Shown one piece after another: positions 15,455 through 22,804 of a DNA stretch of 64,000 nucleotides. Below the pieces are notes generated by a model. That model searched no databases. It was given only the letters and a program-made list of their open reading frames with translations, and was not told the origin of the DNA. Location of the stretch: NCBI RefSeq assembly GCF_028278985.1, contig NZ_JANQTA010000001.1, positions 54,777-118,776 of the forward strand, given 5' to 3'. The position numbers and the translations under genes were made by a program. Source of the DNA: Candidatus Nitrosopumilus sp. Lineage in GTDB: Archaea; Thermoproteota; Nitrososphaeria; Nitrososphaerales; Nitrosopumilaceae. Positions within the stretch are counted from its first letter, which is position 1, and each line of letters opens with the position of its first letter.

Positions 15455-16456
15455 CTAGTTTCTTCTATCAATTACATCATTGATTGCAGGACCAGTACCA
15501 ATGATAGTTACAGGCGTGTCAAGTTTATCTTCAATGTTTTTGATAAAGGATTTTGCTTCATCAGATAATTCATCATAAGATGTCTTGCCTGCACATTCAG
15601 TAAAAAGAACATCAAGTTTTGTAATTGAAATTTGTGTAGCACCATTAAGCATGATTGCACGCCTAGCTAAATCAAAATCAAAGTCAGCTGCACGTCTTTG
15701 TCTTCCAGTTACAGTTCCAAATTCTGACCAGCCTTTCTTTTCAGCCTCTTCAAGAGATAATTCATTTTGTAAAGGTCCCGTGCCTACACGCGTAACGTAA
15801 GATTTGAACACAACAATAACTTCATCAACTTTAGTAGGTCCTAATCCAATGTCAGCACAAATTCCTGAAGCAGTTACATCCTTAGAGGTAACAAAAGGAT
15901 AGGTTCCATGCCAAAGTGATAGAAAAGTACCTTGTGTACCTTCAACAAGAACATTTTCATTTGCATCCAAGGCTGAATTGATTTCTTCAGGAACATCTAC
16001 AATCAATGAAGATAGAGAATCAAAATCTTTTGCCAGTTTCAAAACTCTCATAGCTCGGTCGGAATTTGCAGGACCAGTTCCAGAACCAGTACTTCCAATT
16101 TTTTCTTTTAATTCCCCTTTGGAATCCCTAACAAGATGAGATTCTTCGATTATTCCACAATGTTTATCGATAAATGAACGTCCAGAAGCATCAAAATCTT
16201 CAATCTCTTTTTTTAGTACATCAGGATTGATTACAACACCGGGTCCAATCATAACCTTGGCATTTTTGTTTAAGAAGCCACTTGGCAACATTCTAACTTT
16301 GTAAAATTTATCGCCGTCTCTAATTGTATGACCAGCATTTGGACCCGCACCGCCTCGTACAATTACCTTAGGATTGTCTTTAATTGCTAAATAAGAAATG
16401 ATTTTTCCTTTTCCTTCATCTCCAAAAAAACCGCCAACTACAACTGTTGATGTCAT
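15455..16456 (-). CDS. purA: Adenylosuccinate synthetase (short archaeal form)
   Basis: From ATG 16456 (MTSTVVVGGFFGDEGKGK) the protein is 333 residues. It has the GDEGKGK phosphate loop, GGAGPNAGHT, GSTGSGTGP, TGRQRRAADFDFD and a C-terminal TKLDVL guanine-recognition stretch. It couples GTP hydrolysis to IMP plus aspartate giving adenylosuccinate. Bacterial enzymes are about 430 residues; this compact length is known in archaea. A Met three codons upstream is possible but gives a poorer N-terminus. purB is elsewhere in this window (32411). Confidence 0.95.
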   Translation of the reverse strand: MTSTVVVGGFFGDEGKGKIISYLAIKDNPKVIVRGGAGPNAGHTIRDGDKFYKVRMLPSGFLNKNAKVMIGPGVVINPDVLKKEIEDFDASGRSFIDKHCGIIEESHLVRDSKGELKEKIGSTGSGTGPANSDRAMRVLKLAKDFDSLSSLIVDVPEEINSALDANENVLVEGTQGTFLSLWHGTYPFVTSKDVTASGICADIGLGPTKVDEVIVVFKSYVTRVGTGPLQNELSLEEAEKKGWSEFGTVTGRQRRAADFDFDLARRAIMLNGATQISITKLDVLFTECAGKTSYDELSDEAKSFIKNIEDKLDTPVTIIGTGPAINDVIDRRN

Positions 16457-16536
16457 AATTCTCAATCAAATTTGCGTTTATTAAAGCTAAAGTGCTAGAA
16501 CATGATTTTATATTCCACATAGAATCTGTCTGATCG

Positions 16537-16998
16537 ATGGTTGGAGAAAATTTTGCAGGAAATATTATTGTAAATTTAGCAAATCTACCCGATTTTCTCA
16601 GAAATCCAATTTTGAAAAAAAGAATGATAGAGTTTTTTGGTTTATCTGAACCTGAAAAAAAAGAAATTATCAATAATGCATTAGAAGCAGGACCAACAAT
16701 TCCATTTCCAAATTTTTCAAAGTTATTCAAAACTTGGCTTAAGATTTTGACTACTCTTACTGAAGAACAAAGAGAAGGATTATTTTCAGAATATATTGTT
16801 GAAGTATCTCAATCTCCTCAAAAATTAATTGCATTTAATTTGGATGGAATTTTAGAGATATTCATAACACTTGAAGAAAATGAAAAAGAAATTCTTTCAA
16901 ATACAATCAAGAAAATTATCAATAATTTAGATGAGAATCAAAAAAGAAAGTTAATGATAATTATTCCAGATAATGCAAAAAAACACTTAAAATTTTAG
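16537..16998 (+). CDS. Hypothetical helical protein
   Basis: The 153-residue product appears all-helical, with two similar halves built on a helix-rich pattern (NLANLPDFLRNPILKKRMIEFF and LKILTTLTEEQREGLFSEYI). No motif or TM segment is seen and I do not recognise the family. It is divergent from purA and convergent with the YggX-like gene, overlapping that gene's end by 4 bp. Confidence 0.6.
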   Translation: MVGENFAGNIIVNLANLPDFLRNPILKKRMIEFFGLSEPEKKEIINNALEAGPTIPFPNFSKLFKTWLKILTTLTEEQREGLFSEYIVEVSQSPQKLIAFNLDGILEIFITLEENEKEILSNTIKKIINNLDENQKRKLMIIIPDNAKKHLKF

Positions 16999-17279
16999 GC
17001 ACCAGCTGGAGGTTCATCTGGTTTTCGATTATCTTCATTGGAATAATCAATAACTTCACCATCAGGAGACATAACTCCAGCAAAGATTTTTTCATGCTTT
17101 TTCAATAATTTTCTGTGATCAGGCATTGACATATCGAGCCTCATTTCATTCATTACCATAATTCGATATTCTTTCCATTCTGCCCAGCACTTGTTACATA
17201 CTGGATATTTTGCTGCAACCATATCAAGTTGTTCAGATTCAGGAATCTCGTCTTTACATTTAGTGCATATGCGACTCAT
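16995..17279 (-). CDS. Zinc-knuckle protein with YggX/Fe-trafficking-like C-terminus
   Basis: The 94-residue protein starts with a zinc-ribbon half-site pair (CTKC ... CNKC) followed by WAEWKEYRIMVMNEMRLDMS and a KLLKKHEKIFAG segment. The W-x-EW ... NE-x-RL ... L-x-x-x-x-E-x-F-x-G pattern resembles the iron-trafficking protein YggX, although the archaeal zinc knuckle is extra. Role in Fe/Zn handling or oxidative protection is inference. It overlaps its convergent neighbour by 4 bp. Confidence 0.65.
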   Translation of the reverse strand: MSRICTKCKDEIPESEQLDMVAAKYPVCNKCWAEWKEYRIMVMNEMRLDMSMPDHRKLLKKHEKIFAGVMSPDGEVIDYSNEDNRKPDEPPAGA

Positions 17280-17355
17280 AAAAAATCCCTGTTAAAGACT
17301 ACTTTTATCTTTTATCGATGTAAAGTAATAATAATTAACAATAGCATGATTGTTC

Positions 17356-17565
17356 ATGAAGATCAAGTGTCCTAAATGCAAAGAAGATGCAGAATTAGCT
17401 ATGGATTTTTCTTTGGTTAAATGTGGTTCGTGTGATTTAGAAATGAGTTATGGTGAATATGTCAAGTTTGTTGCTCATAATGAATCAAGATATTCAGATA
17501 TTTTAGGCGACTATTCAGGGGATACTAAAAATCAGCAAACAGGTTCATTAGATGAATGGGATTAA
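17356..17565 (+). CDS. Small zinc-ribbon protein
   Basis: From ATG 17356 the product is 69 residues beginning MKIKCPKCKED, with a second CGSC pair, so one zinc ribbon followed by an acidic, probably disordered tail. A TTG two codons upstream is a possible alternative start. Function unknown; such proteins are common in Thaumarchaeota near transcription and translation genes. Confidence 0.7.
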   Translation: MKIKCPKCKEDAELAMDFSLVKCGSCDLEMSYGEYVKFVAHNESRYSDILGDYSGDTKNQQTGSLDEWD

Positions 17566-17625
17566 CAATATGGTAAAATCATTCATCAGATTAAAATAAT
17601 TAGTTTAAGAGATTTCTAAACATCA

Positions 17626-18276
17626 TTGGAGTTTTTACTTGAGAATATTCTCAATTTGGTTGGATTTTTGGTAGGATTAATCATTGGAACAATGTCACTA
17701 GTTGGTTTCCGAAATACAGGTAGTCCTACATTATTTAGATTAACAATTGCTTTCTTTTCAATAAGTGTTGGATTTTTTGTAATTTGGTCAGGATACATGC
17801 TAGAAGATTTTGTTATTCAATCTGGAAGTATTGAAAGATGGATTCAAACATTAGGAATTGGAATTCAAACAGTAGGATACTTTTTCATAGCTTTCTCACA
17901 TAGCATAAAGTCATTTTTCCCTAAATCAAGATACTTTAGATCAGTTGGAGTTTTTCCATTATTTCTTGTTTCATCAGTACAGTTAGAACATATCTTTAGA
18001 TCAGTTTCATTTATTCTTCTTGCATATGGTGCAATCGAAACCATGCTTTCATATTTTGAAAATAAGAATAAAGGAGCAATTTCAGTAGCAGTAGGCCTTG
18101 CATTGTTAGCATTTGGAGAATTTTTAGGATGGTATTCGTTTGTTTTCCCAGAATCAATTTTAGATCATGTTTCTACAATAATCAAGATTGGAGGTTTGAT
18201 TTTGTTGTTTATTCCAGTTAGTAAAGTTCCACTAACCAAGATAAAATTTGATGATAACTTTGATGACCTGAAATAG
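17626..18276 (+). CDS. Hypothetical multi-pass membrane protein
   Basis: The 216-residue product has about seven hydrophobic segments (for example NLVGFLVGLIIGTMSLVGF, LTIAFFSISVGFFVIWSGY, SVAVGLALLAFGEFLGWY) and short loops, with a charged C-terminus. A TTG at 17626 is the assumed start. Seven-helix topology is suggested but no retinal-binding Lys motif was identified; family unknown. Confidence 0.6.
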   Translation: MEFLLENILNLVGFLVGLIIGTMSLVGFRNTGSPTLFRLTIAFFSISVGFFVIWSGYMLEDFVIQSGSIERWIQTLGIGIQTVGYFFIAFSHSIKSFFPKSRYFRSVGVFPLFLVSSVQLEHIFRSVSFILLAYGAIETMLSYFENKNKGAISVAVGLALLAFGEFLGWYSFVFPESILDHVSTIIKIGGLILLFIPVSKVPLTKIKFDDNFDDLK

Positions 18277-18382
18277 GCTCAATTTTTTAAAAATTTTGAT
18301 GGGGTCAATTTCTTTTATCTTTTTGGTATATTGCAAAATATCATTGCCCTCTCATAGAAATTAACAAGAAAAATAGTGAGTA

Positions 18383-18670
18383 ATGGCCGAATATAGGACT
18401 CATATGAAAATTATTGGAGATATTTTATACACAACCAGAGATGATTTGCAAGATGAGGATGGTGCAACAGTTACTTATCTAATTAGAAAAGCAAACATTT
18501 CTCATTCTAGAATTTCTAGAATACTAAAAACTCTAGTATCTCAAGGATTATTAGAACAAGTTGATTCACAAGGTTCAAACAGATACAAAATAAGTCAATC
18601 TGGAAGAGAATTTCTTCAAGCATATCATACATTTACAAAATTTGCAGATAATTTTGGATTAAATATTTAA
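18383..18670 (+). CDS. Winged helix-turn-helix DNA-binding protein
   Basis: The 95-residue protein is a single winged helix: ATVTYLIRKANISHSRISRILKTL (helix-turn-helix with recognition helix) then a LLEQ...RYKIS wing and a long C-terminal helix likely used for dimerisation. It is a paralogue of the gene at 25552 (shared YRT-M-I-x-D-L start, NISHSR/NLSHSR recognition helix and the FxxxAxxFGL end). Thaumarchaea encode many such regulators; target unknown. Confidence 0.85.
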   Translation: MAEYRTHMKIIGDILYTTRDDLQDEDGATVTYLIRKANISHSRISRILKTLVSQGLLEQVDSQGSNRYKISQSGREFLQAYHTFTKFADNFGLNI

Positions 18671-18750
18671 TCTTCAATATCATCAAATTCATCTAAATTA
18701 TCATCAAAGTCATCTTCAAAATCATTATCCTCATAATCTGATGCTGACAT
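18667..18750 (-). CDS. Tiny acidic ORF (27 residues)
   Basis: An ATG at 18750 opens a frame starting MSASDYEDNDFEDDFD; more than half of its residues are Asp or Glu. Its stop codon overlaps the stop of the wHTH gene on the other strand by two bases. It could be a real acidic microprotein, or the 3' end of an antisense message; length alone makes it weak. Confidence 0.35.
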   Translation of the reverse strand: MSASDYEDNDFEDDFDDNLDEFDDIED

Positions 18751-18829
18751 TCTTTTTTTAGAACATATTCAACTTTTAAAAACTTATCAAAAAGCAATGA
18801 TAATTAATCTAAAAAAATGAGAATAATTT

Positions 18830-19426
18830 ATGAGAGTTCAATGTAATGATGAAGGAATTCTAAAAGCATCTGAAATTATTAAAAATGGAGGTATTGCTGT
18901 TTATCCAACTGATACAGTATATGGGATTGGTTGTAATCCCTATCTAAAAGAATCAGTAGATAAAATATACAAAATCAAAAACAGAGATAGAGCAAAACCT
19001 TTGCCTTTACTAGTTTATTCAATAGAAAAAGCAGAAGAGATTGTTTCATTTGATGAAAAAACAAAAAAAATTATTGAAAAATTTTGGCCTGGAGCACTTA
19101 CTGTGCTAGTGAAAGTAAATGATCAGAAATTGAAGGAATCATTAGAAATTGAAGACAAAATTGCAATTAGAATTCCAAATAGTGAATGTATTTTAAATTT
19201 ATTAGAAAAAATTGATTTTCTTGTTGGAACCAGTGCAAATATTTCAGGAGAAAAATCATTTACAGATCCAAAAAATTGTTCAACAGGGTTAGAAGATTTT
19301 GAAATTTTTGTGGATGGAGGAGTTATTGAGAGTAAAGGGGAATCAACAATAATCGAAGTGACAAATGATGAAATCAAAGTTCTTCGAGAAGGTGCTATTA
19401 GTAAAGGGGAGATACTGAGCATATGA
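18830..19426 (+). CDS. L-threonylcarbamoyladenylate synthase (Sua5/YrdC family)
   Basis: The 198-residue protein has the YrdC core: GGIAVYPTDTVYGIGCN, KIKNRDRAKPLPLLV, and a SANISGEKS strand. It makes threonylcarbamoyl-AMP from Thr, bicarbonate and ATP, the first step of tRNA t6A37 synthesis. The following THUMP gene overlaps by 4 bp and a Cgi121-containing gene converges just beyond, making a tRNA-modification group. Confidence 0.93.
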   Translation: MRVQCNDEGILKASEIIKNGGIAVYPTDTVYGIGCNPYLKESVDKIYKIKNRDRAKPLPLLVYSIEKAEEIVSFDEKTKKIIEKFWPGALTVLVKVNDQKLKESLEIEDKIAIRIPNSECILNLLEKIDFLVGTSANISGEKSFTDPKNCSTGLEDFEIFVDGGVIESKGESTIIEVTNDEIKVLREGAISKGEILSI

Positions 19427-19944
19427 ATCTGATAATAACATGTGCAAGACATCTTGAACCAGATACAGAAGAGGAATTAAGGGATTTTTTTGAAGAATTT
19501 GGAGATTCTGAACCAAAAATCACCATCACAAATATGTCAGGGATTTTAGTTGCAGATACAAAATTAGAACCAATTGAAACTGTAAGAAAAATTAAAGAAA
19601 AATTCCTAGATGAACCTTGGAGTGTCAGATATTGTCTAAGAATTATTCCAATCCAAATAGAAGTAGAATCAAAAATTGAAAACATTGTTGAAGAAATTAC
19701 AAAATTAAGCAATCAGATTAATGAAAATGAGACATATAGAATTTCAATTGAAAAAAGAAATTCAGATATGTCTAGTCAAGAATTGATTACAAAAATTGCT
19801 AATAAATTCAAAAATAAAGTATCATTAGAATATCCTGATAAAATAATCCTAGTTGAAATCCTTGGAAATAAAACAGGAATATCAATTTTGAAAAAATCTG
19901 ATATTCTAAGTATAGAAAAAACTAAACGAAGTATGTCAGAGTAA
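19423..19944 (+). CDS. THUMP domain protein (Tan1-like, tRNA acetylation adaptor)
   Basis: The 173-residue protein begins NLIITCARHLEPDTEEEL, and the second half (ETYRISIEKRNSDMSSQELI ... YPDKIILVEILGNKTGIS) is a THUMP domain. This is the layout of Tan1, which helps ac4C12 formation in tRNA with the Kre33/TmcA acetyltransferase. It overlaps the Sua5 gene by 4 bp. Role is by family, not shown here. Confidence 0.85.
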   Translation: MNLIITCARHLEPDTEEELRDFFEEFGDSEPKITITNMSGILVADTKLEPIETVRKIKEKFLDEPWSVRYCLRIIPIQIEVESKIENIVEEITKLSNQINENETYRISIEKRNSDMSSQELITKIANKFKNKVSLEYPDKIILVEILGNKTGISILKKSDILSIEKTKRSMSE

Positions 19945-20709
19945 GACAGCTGCTTTTTCTATCAAAATATCCTCAAGAGGAGTTTTTGAATTTACAGAAT
20001 TGACATATTTTTGATTAATTTTAAAATATTTTTTAATAAAACTTTGATTATTCTTTGAAAAAAGTGGAATCAAGTTTTCAGATAAATCTGCATATAGAGA
20101 ATTTAGCATTGTTTTGTTTCCAATAGAAATCAAAATGAAATTTTTATTAGATTTTAGTCCAGCAGTTTTTATTGCATCAGAAATTTGTTTAGTAATAGCA
20201 AATCTCATCAATAGATCTGTTTCTAATTTTTTAGACAGTAATACATTATTTTTTTCTGAATTCATCGACAATGAAACTATCCGTTTAAGATGATAGTTAT
20301 TTAGAATAAAACTACTTGAAATTGCTTGTATCTTTAATTTTGGATATTTTTTTCGTAATTCATCAATAAATTTAATATCAATTTTTTTGCTACCTTTTAT
20401 TTCTAAAGCCTGAACTAACTTTTTCTGAGATTCAAAAATCAACTTGTTTGAGGAGCCCCCATGAATTACAGGTATAATACTTACAATGTCATTATTTTTG
20501 ATTATGGATTTTTTACCATCAATGGCTGATGAATCAACACCGTTAATTGCAATTAACGAATTTTCAGAATCTAGTTTAGGACTATTCTCTGGCTGTAAGT
20601 TTTCTAATTCTAACAATAAAGATTCAATAGAAATTTCAGATTTCTCAAGTTCTAATTGATCTGTCTGAAATGATTTTTTAGCTCCCCCAACAAATTTGAC
20701 AGTAATCAT
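19936..20709 (-). CDS. Beta-grasp (ThiS/MoaD-like) domain fused to KEOPS Cgi121-like domain
   Basis: Residues 1-85 are a ubiquitin-like beta-grasp module (VKFVGGAKKSF start, LIAINGVDS middle, NNDIVSIIPVIHGG end). The diglycine is at G84-G85. Residues ~88-257 resemble Cgi121/TPRKB, with LMRFAITKQISDAIKTAGLKS followed by an ILISIG strand. Cgi121 is the KEOPS subunit that binds tRNA for t6A. The gene lies opposite Sua5 (t6A) and the THUMP gene. The GG in mid-protein at the exact domain junction is like ubiquitin fusion precursors. Fusion and position are seen; processing is inference. Confidence 0.75.
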   Translation of the reverse strand: MITVKFVGGAKKSFQTDQLELEKSEISIESLLLELENLQPENSPKLDSENSLIAINGVDSSAIDGKKSIIKNNDIVSIIPVIHGGSSNKLIFESQKKLVQALEIKGSKKIDIKFIDELRKKYPKLKIQAISSSFILNNYHLKRIVSLSMNSEKNNVLLSKKLETDLLMRFAITKQISDAIKTAGLKSNKNFILISIGNKTMLNSLYADLSENLIPLFSKNNQSFIKKYFKINQKYVNSVNSKTPLEDILIEKAAVLL

Positions 20710-20741
20710 TTTAATTCAAAAATTTTAAAGACCTAAAAGAA

Positions 20742-21113
20742 TTATTCAGTTTTCTCTTCTGAATTTTCTTCAGTGTTTGTTTCAGTTGCTGATTCAACAA
20801 CAGTTTCAGCAGGTGCTTCTTCGGAAACTTCTGGAGTAGATTCAGAAACAGTTTCTTCTTGTACTTCTGGCTGTTGAACTTCTTCAATGGTTTCTTCCAC
20901 TTCTGTTACAGAAACTCGTGATTGTTTTGCTTTTTCTTCACGTATTTCTTTTTTGATAAATTTAGTGATATATCCTGCAACTTCATTTTTCAAACCTTTT
21001 GAACGAATAATTGAGATTTGATCTAATGCCTTCTTATTATCAGCGAAATCTTCACCAAATTTTGATTTGTGTGCATCAAGTACCTCATAAGAGAGACGTT
21101 TTATCCTATCCAC
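20742..21113 (-). CDS. rps17e: Ribosomal protein eS17 with acidic C-terminal extension
   Basis: The first ~60 residues match eS17: IKRLSYEVLDAHKSKFGEDFADNKK-type start and NEVAGYITKFIKKE. From about residue 65 there is a long Glu/Thr/Val-rich tail unlike the short euryarchaeal proteins. Acidic tails on ribosomal proteins are frequent in Thaumarchaeota (uS11 in this window has one at its N-terminus). Component of the small subunit. Confidence 0.88.
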   Translation of the reverse strand: MDRIKRLSYEVLDAHKSKFGEDFADNKKALDQISIIRSKGLKNEVAGYITKFIKKEIREEKAKQSRVSVTEVEETIEEVQQPEVQEETVSESTPEVSEEAPAETVVESATETNTEENSEEKTE

Positions 21114-21143
21114 GCTTCGGATAACAACTGGGGTATTTTATAC

Positions 21144-21896
21144 CTATATTCCTAAATACGATTTTGAATTCTTTTCAAGAATTGAACTCATTTCATCAAA
21201 GGATTTTCCAAGAATTTTAGCCGCACAAAAAATAACACTTGGAATGAAGCTAATTTGTCCAGATTTCATTTCAAAACATCTAGAAAATCTAACTGGGCCA
21301 TCAGTTTCTACCAAAATTTTTGTCAAGTCAGTTTTTGAGAGTAAAGTTTGCTTATCATTTGCATAAATCATTACAGGTCCATATGAAACATAGAATCCCA
21401 TATCCATTGCTATAGAGAGATTTTTCTTACTTCCATCAAACCAATGCAATAAGGAACGTGATGTATCAAACGATGTCATTAGTTCAAATATTTTATCTAA
21501 ACTTTTTCTAGAATGAATTGACACTGGTTTCTTATATTTTTCAGCTAAAGACAATAATGTTTCAAACACTTTGATTTGTCTACTAAAATCATCATTTGTA
21601 ATATAATTAGGATCTAATCCGATTTCACCAATACCAGAAATAATTTCATGATTTTCTTCAATTAAAGTAATCACTGATTCAAGATTATCGTTTGAACATT
21701 CGGGATGAATGCCAATAAACGGTAAAACATGATTACTCGTTCTTGCCAAATTTAATGTCTCTAAGGAATTTTCATAATCCATTGAAACACAACATGCTTT
21801 CATTTTTAGAATTTCCATTTGTTTTAAAATATAATCAATTTCTGGGGCATATTGAGGATCAGACAAATGAATATGAGAATCAAAATACCATGTCAT
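21144..21896 (-). CDS. TatD family metal-dependent hydrolase
   Basis: The 250-residue TIM-barrel protein starts with the metal motif YFDSHIHLSD and has GIGEIGLDPNY (Glu metal ligand), KPVSIHSRKS, LLHWFDGS and ILVETDGPV. These are the TatD signatures. Family members are 3'-exonucleases or deoxyribonucleases acting in DNA repair and RNA turnover. Confidence 0.92.
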   Translation of the reverse strand: MTWYFDSHIHLSDPQYAPEIDYILKQMEILKMKACCVSMDYENSLETLNLARTSNHVLPFIGIHPECSNDNLESVITLIEENHEIISGIGEIGLDPNYITNDDFSRQIKVFETLLSLAEKYKKPVSIHSRKSLDKIFELMTSFDTSRSLLHWFDGSKKNLSIAMDMGFYVSYGPVMIYANDKQTLLSKTDLTKILVETDGPVRFSRCFEMKSGQISFIPSVIFCAAKILGKSFDEMSSILEKNSKSYLGI

Positions 21897-21991
21897 GTCT
21901 TAACAATTCTGTAGATTGTCTGTATAAATCGATTCCTTAGTGATATTTTTTCACTCATTATCTTTTTCCGAAAAAAAATAAATGAAATTTT

Positions 21992-22213
21992 ATGAAATCA
22001 TCAGAATTGGGTCTTTCAGCTATGTATAGAATTTTGAAAAAAGCAGGGGCTGAAAGAGTCAGTGATGAATCTGCTGATGAGTTAAGGAGAGTAATTGAAG
22101 AAATAGCAAATAGTATTGCAAAAAATGCTGTTGATTTATCATCCCATGCAGGTAGAAAAACTGTAAAAGGAGAGGATGTTAAATTGGCCTCAAAATCATT
22201 TAGTAAATTCTAA
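21992..22213 (+). CDS. Archaeal histone
   Basis: The 73-residue protein is a complete histone fold without tails: [20 protein letters not shown] (alpha1-L1), the long alpha2 ([19 protein letters not shown]), then [18 protein letters not shown] (L2-alpha3). The ERVSDES and [10 protein letters not shown] stretches are hallmark features. It packs chromosomal DNA as dimers and larger stacks. An AT-rich promoter lies immediately upstream. Confidence 0.95.
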   Translation: MKSSELGLSAMYRILKKAGAERVSDESADELRRVIEEIANSIAKNAVDLSSHAGRKTVKGEDVKLASKSFSKF

Positions 22214-22252
22214 TCTAAAGAGTTTAATTGTTCATTTTGTGTTTTTCAAAAC

Positions 22253-22324
22253 GGTGTTCTGGCAGAACGGTTATGCGTGGGCCTGCAAAGCCTATACAAG
22301 GGGGTTCGACTCCCTCGGGCACCT
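22253..22324 (+). tRNA. tRNA-Cys (GCA)
   Basis: Acceptor arms GGTGTTC and GGGCACC pair (with two G-U), discriminator T. The anticodon stem TGGGC/GCCTA holds loop CTGCAAA with anticodon GCA. T arm GGGGG-TTCGACT-CCCTC. 72 nt, no intron, no encoded CCA. Its last base overlaps the stop codon of the convergent copper-protein gene. Confidence 0.96.
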
Positions 22325-22731
22325 TACTCAACAATTACTTGTGCTTCCATCCAAGGATGAAGAGTACAATAGTAATCATAAACTCCGGATTCTGAAAAAG
22401 TGTACGAAAATGATTCAAAAGGATCCATATGTCCACTATCAAATAGTTCAGTTGGTGCATCATAGAAACCAGAAGTTACACTGTGAAAAGCAGAATCTTC
22501 ATTTAACCATGTAACAGTTCTTCCTTTTTCAACAGTTATTTCAGATGGAATATAGCATCTATCAGTTTCTTCACATCCAGGTCTTGAAACTTTTGTAGGC
22601 ATTATCACATCTGCATTTACAATGGGTTCAATTTCTATTTCAGTCTCATCTTCTGAATAACTTAAAGCTGCAACAAACACTACGATAGCAATTGTAATTG
22701 ATACTCCAGCAATTGATACTTTTTTTAACAT
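22324..22731 (-). CDS. Type 1 copper protein (plastocyanin-like cupredoxin), membrane-anchored
   Basis: The 135-residue protein has an N-terminal signal/anchor helix (residues 5-24) and a cupredoxin domain with ligands H83 (AFHSVTSG), C122, H125 and M128 in YYCTLHPWM. Ammonia-oxidising archaea use many such blue copper proteins as extracytoplasmic electron carriers in place of cytochrome c. The anchor implies location outside the membrane. Confidence 0.93.
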   Translation of the reverse strand: MLKKVSIAGVSITIAIVVFVAALSYSEDETEIEIEPIVNADVIMPTKVSRPGCEETDRCYIPSEITVEKGRTVTWLNEDSAFHSVTSGFYDAPTELFDSGHMDPFESFSYTFSESGVYDYYCTLHPWMEAQVIVE

Positions 22732-22804
22732 AATTTTTTCATTCCAGTTGAGTTATTACATAATTACCAAATTCTCTAAATATATAGCATATTAGAAGAG
22801 TAAA

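Noticed and set aside
22176..22514. Plus-strand frame of 112 residues
   Set aside because: It spans the tRNA-Cys gene and the antisense of the cupredoxin gene; not coding.
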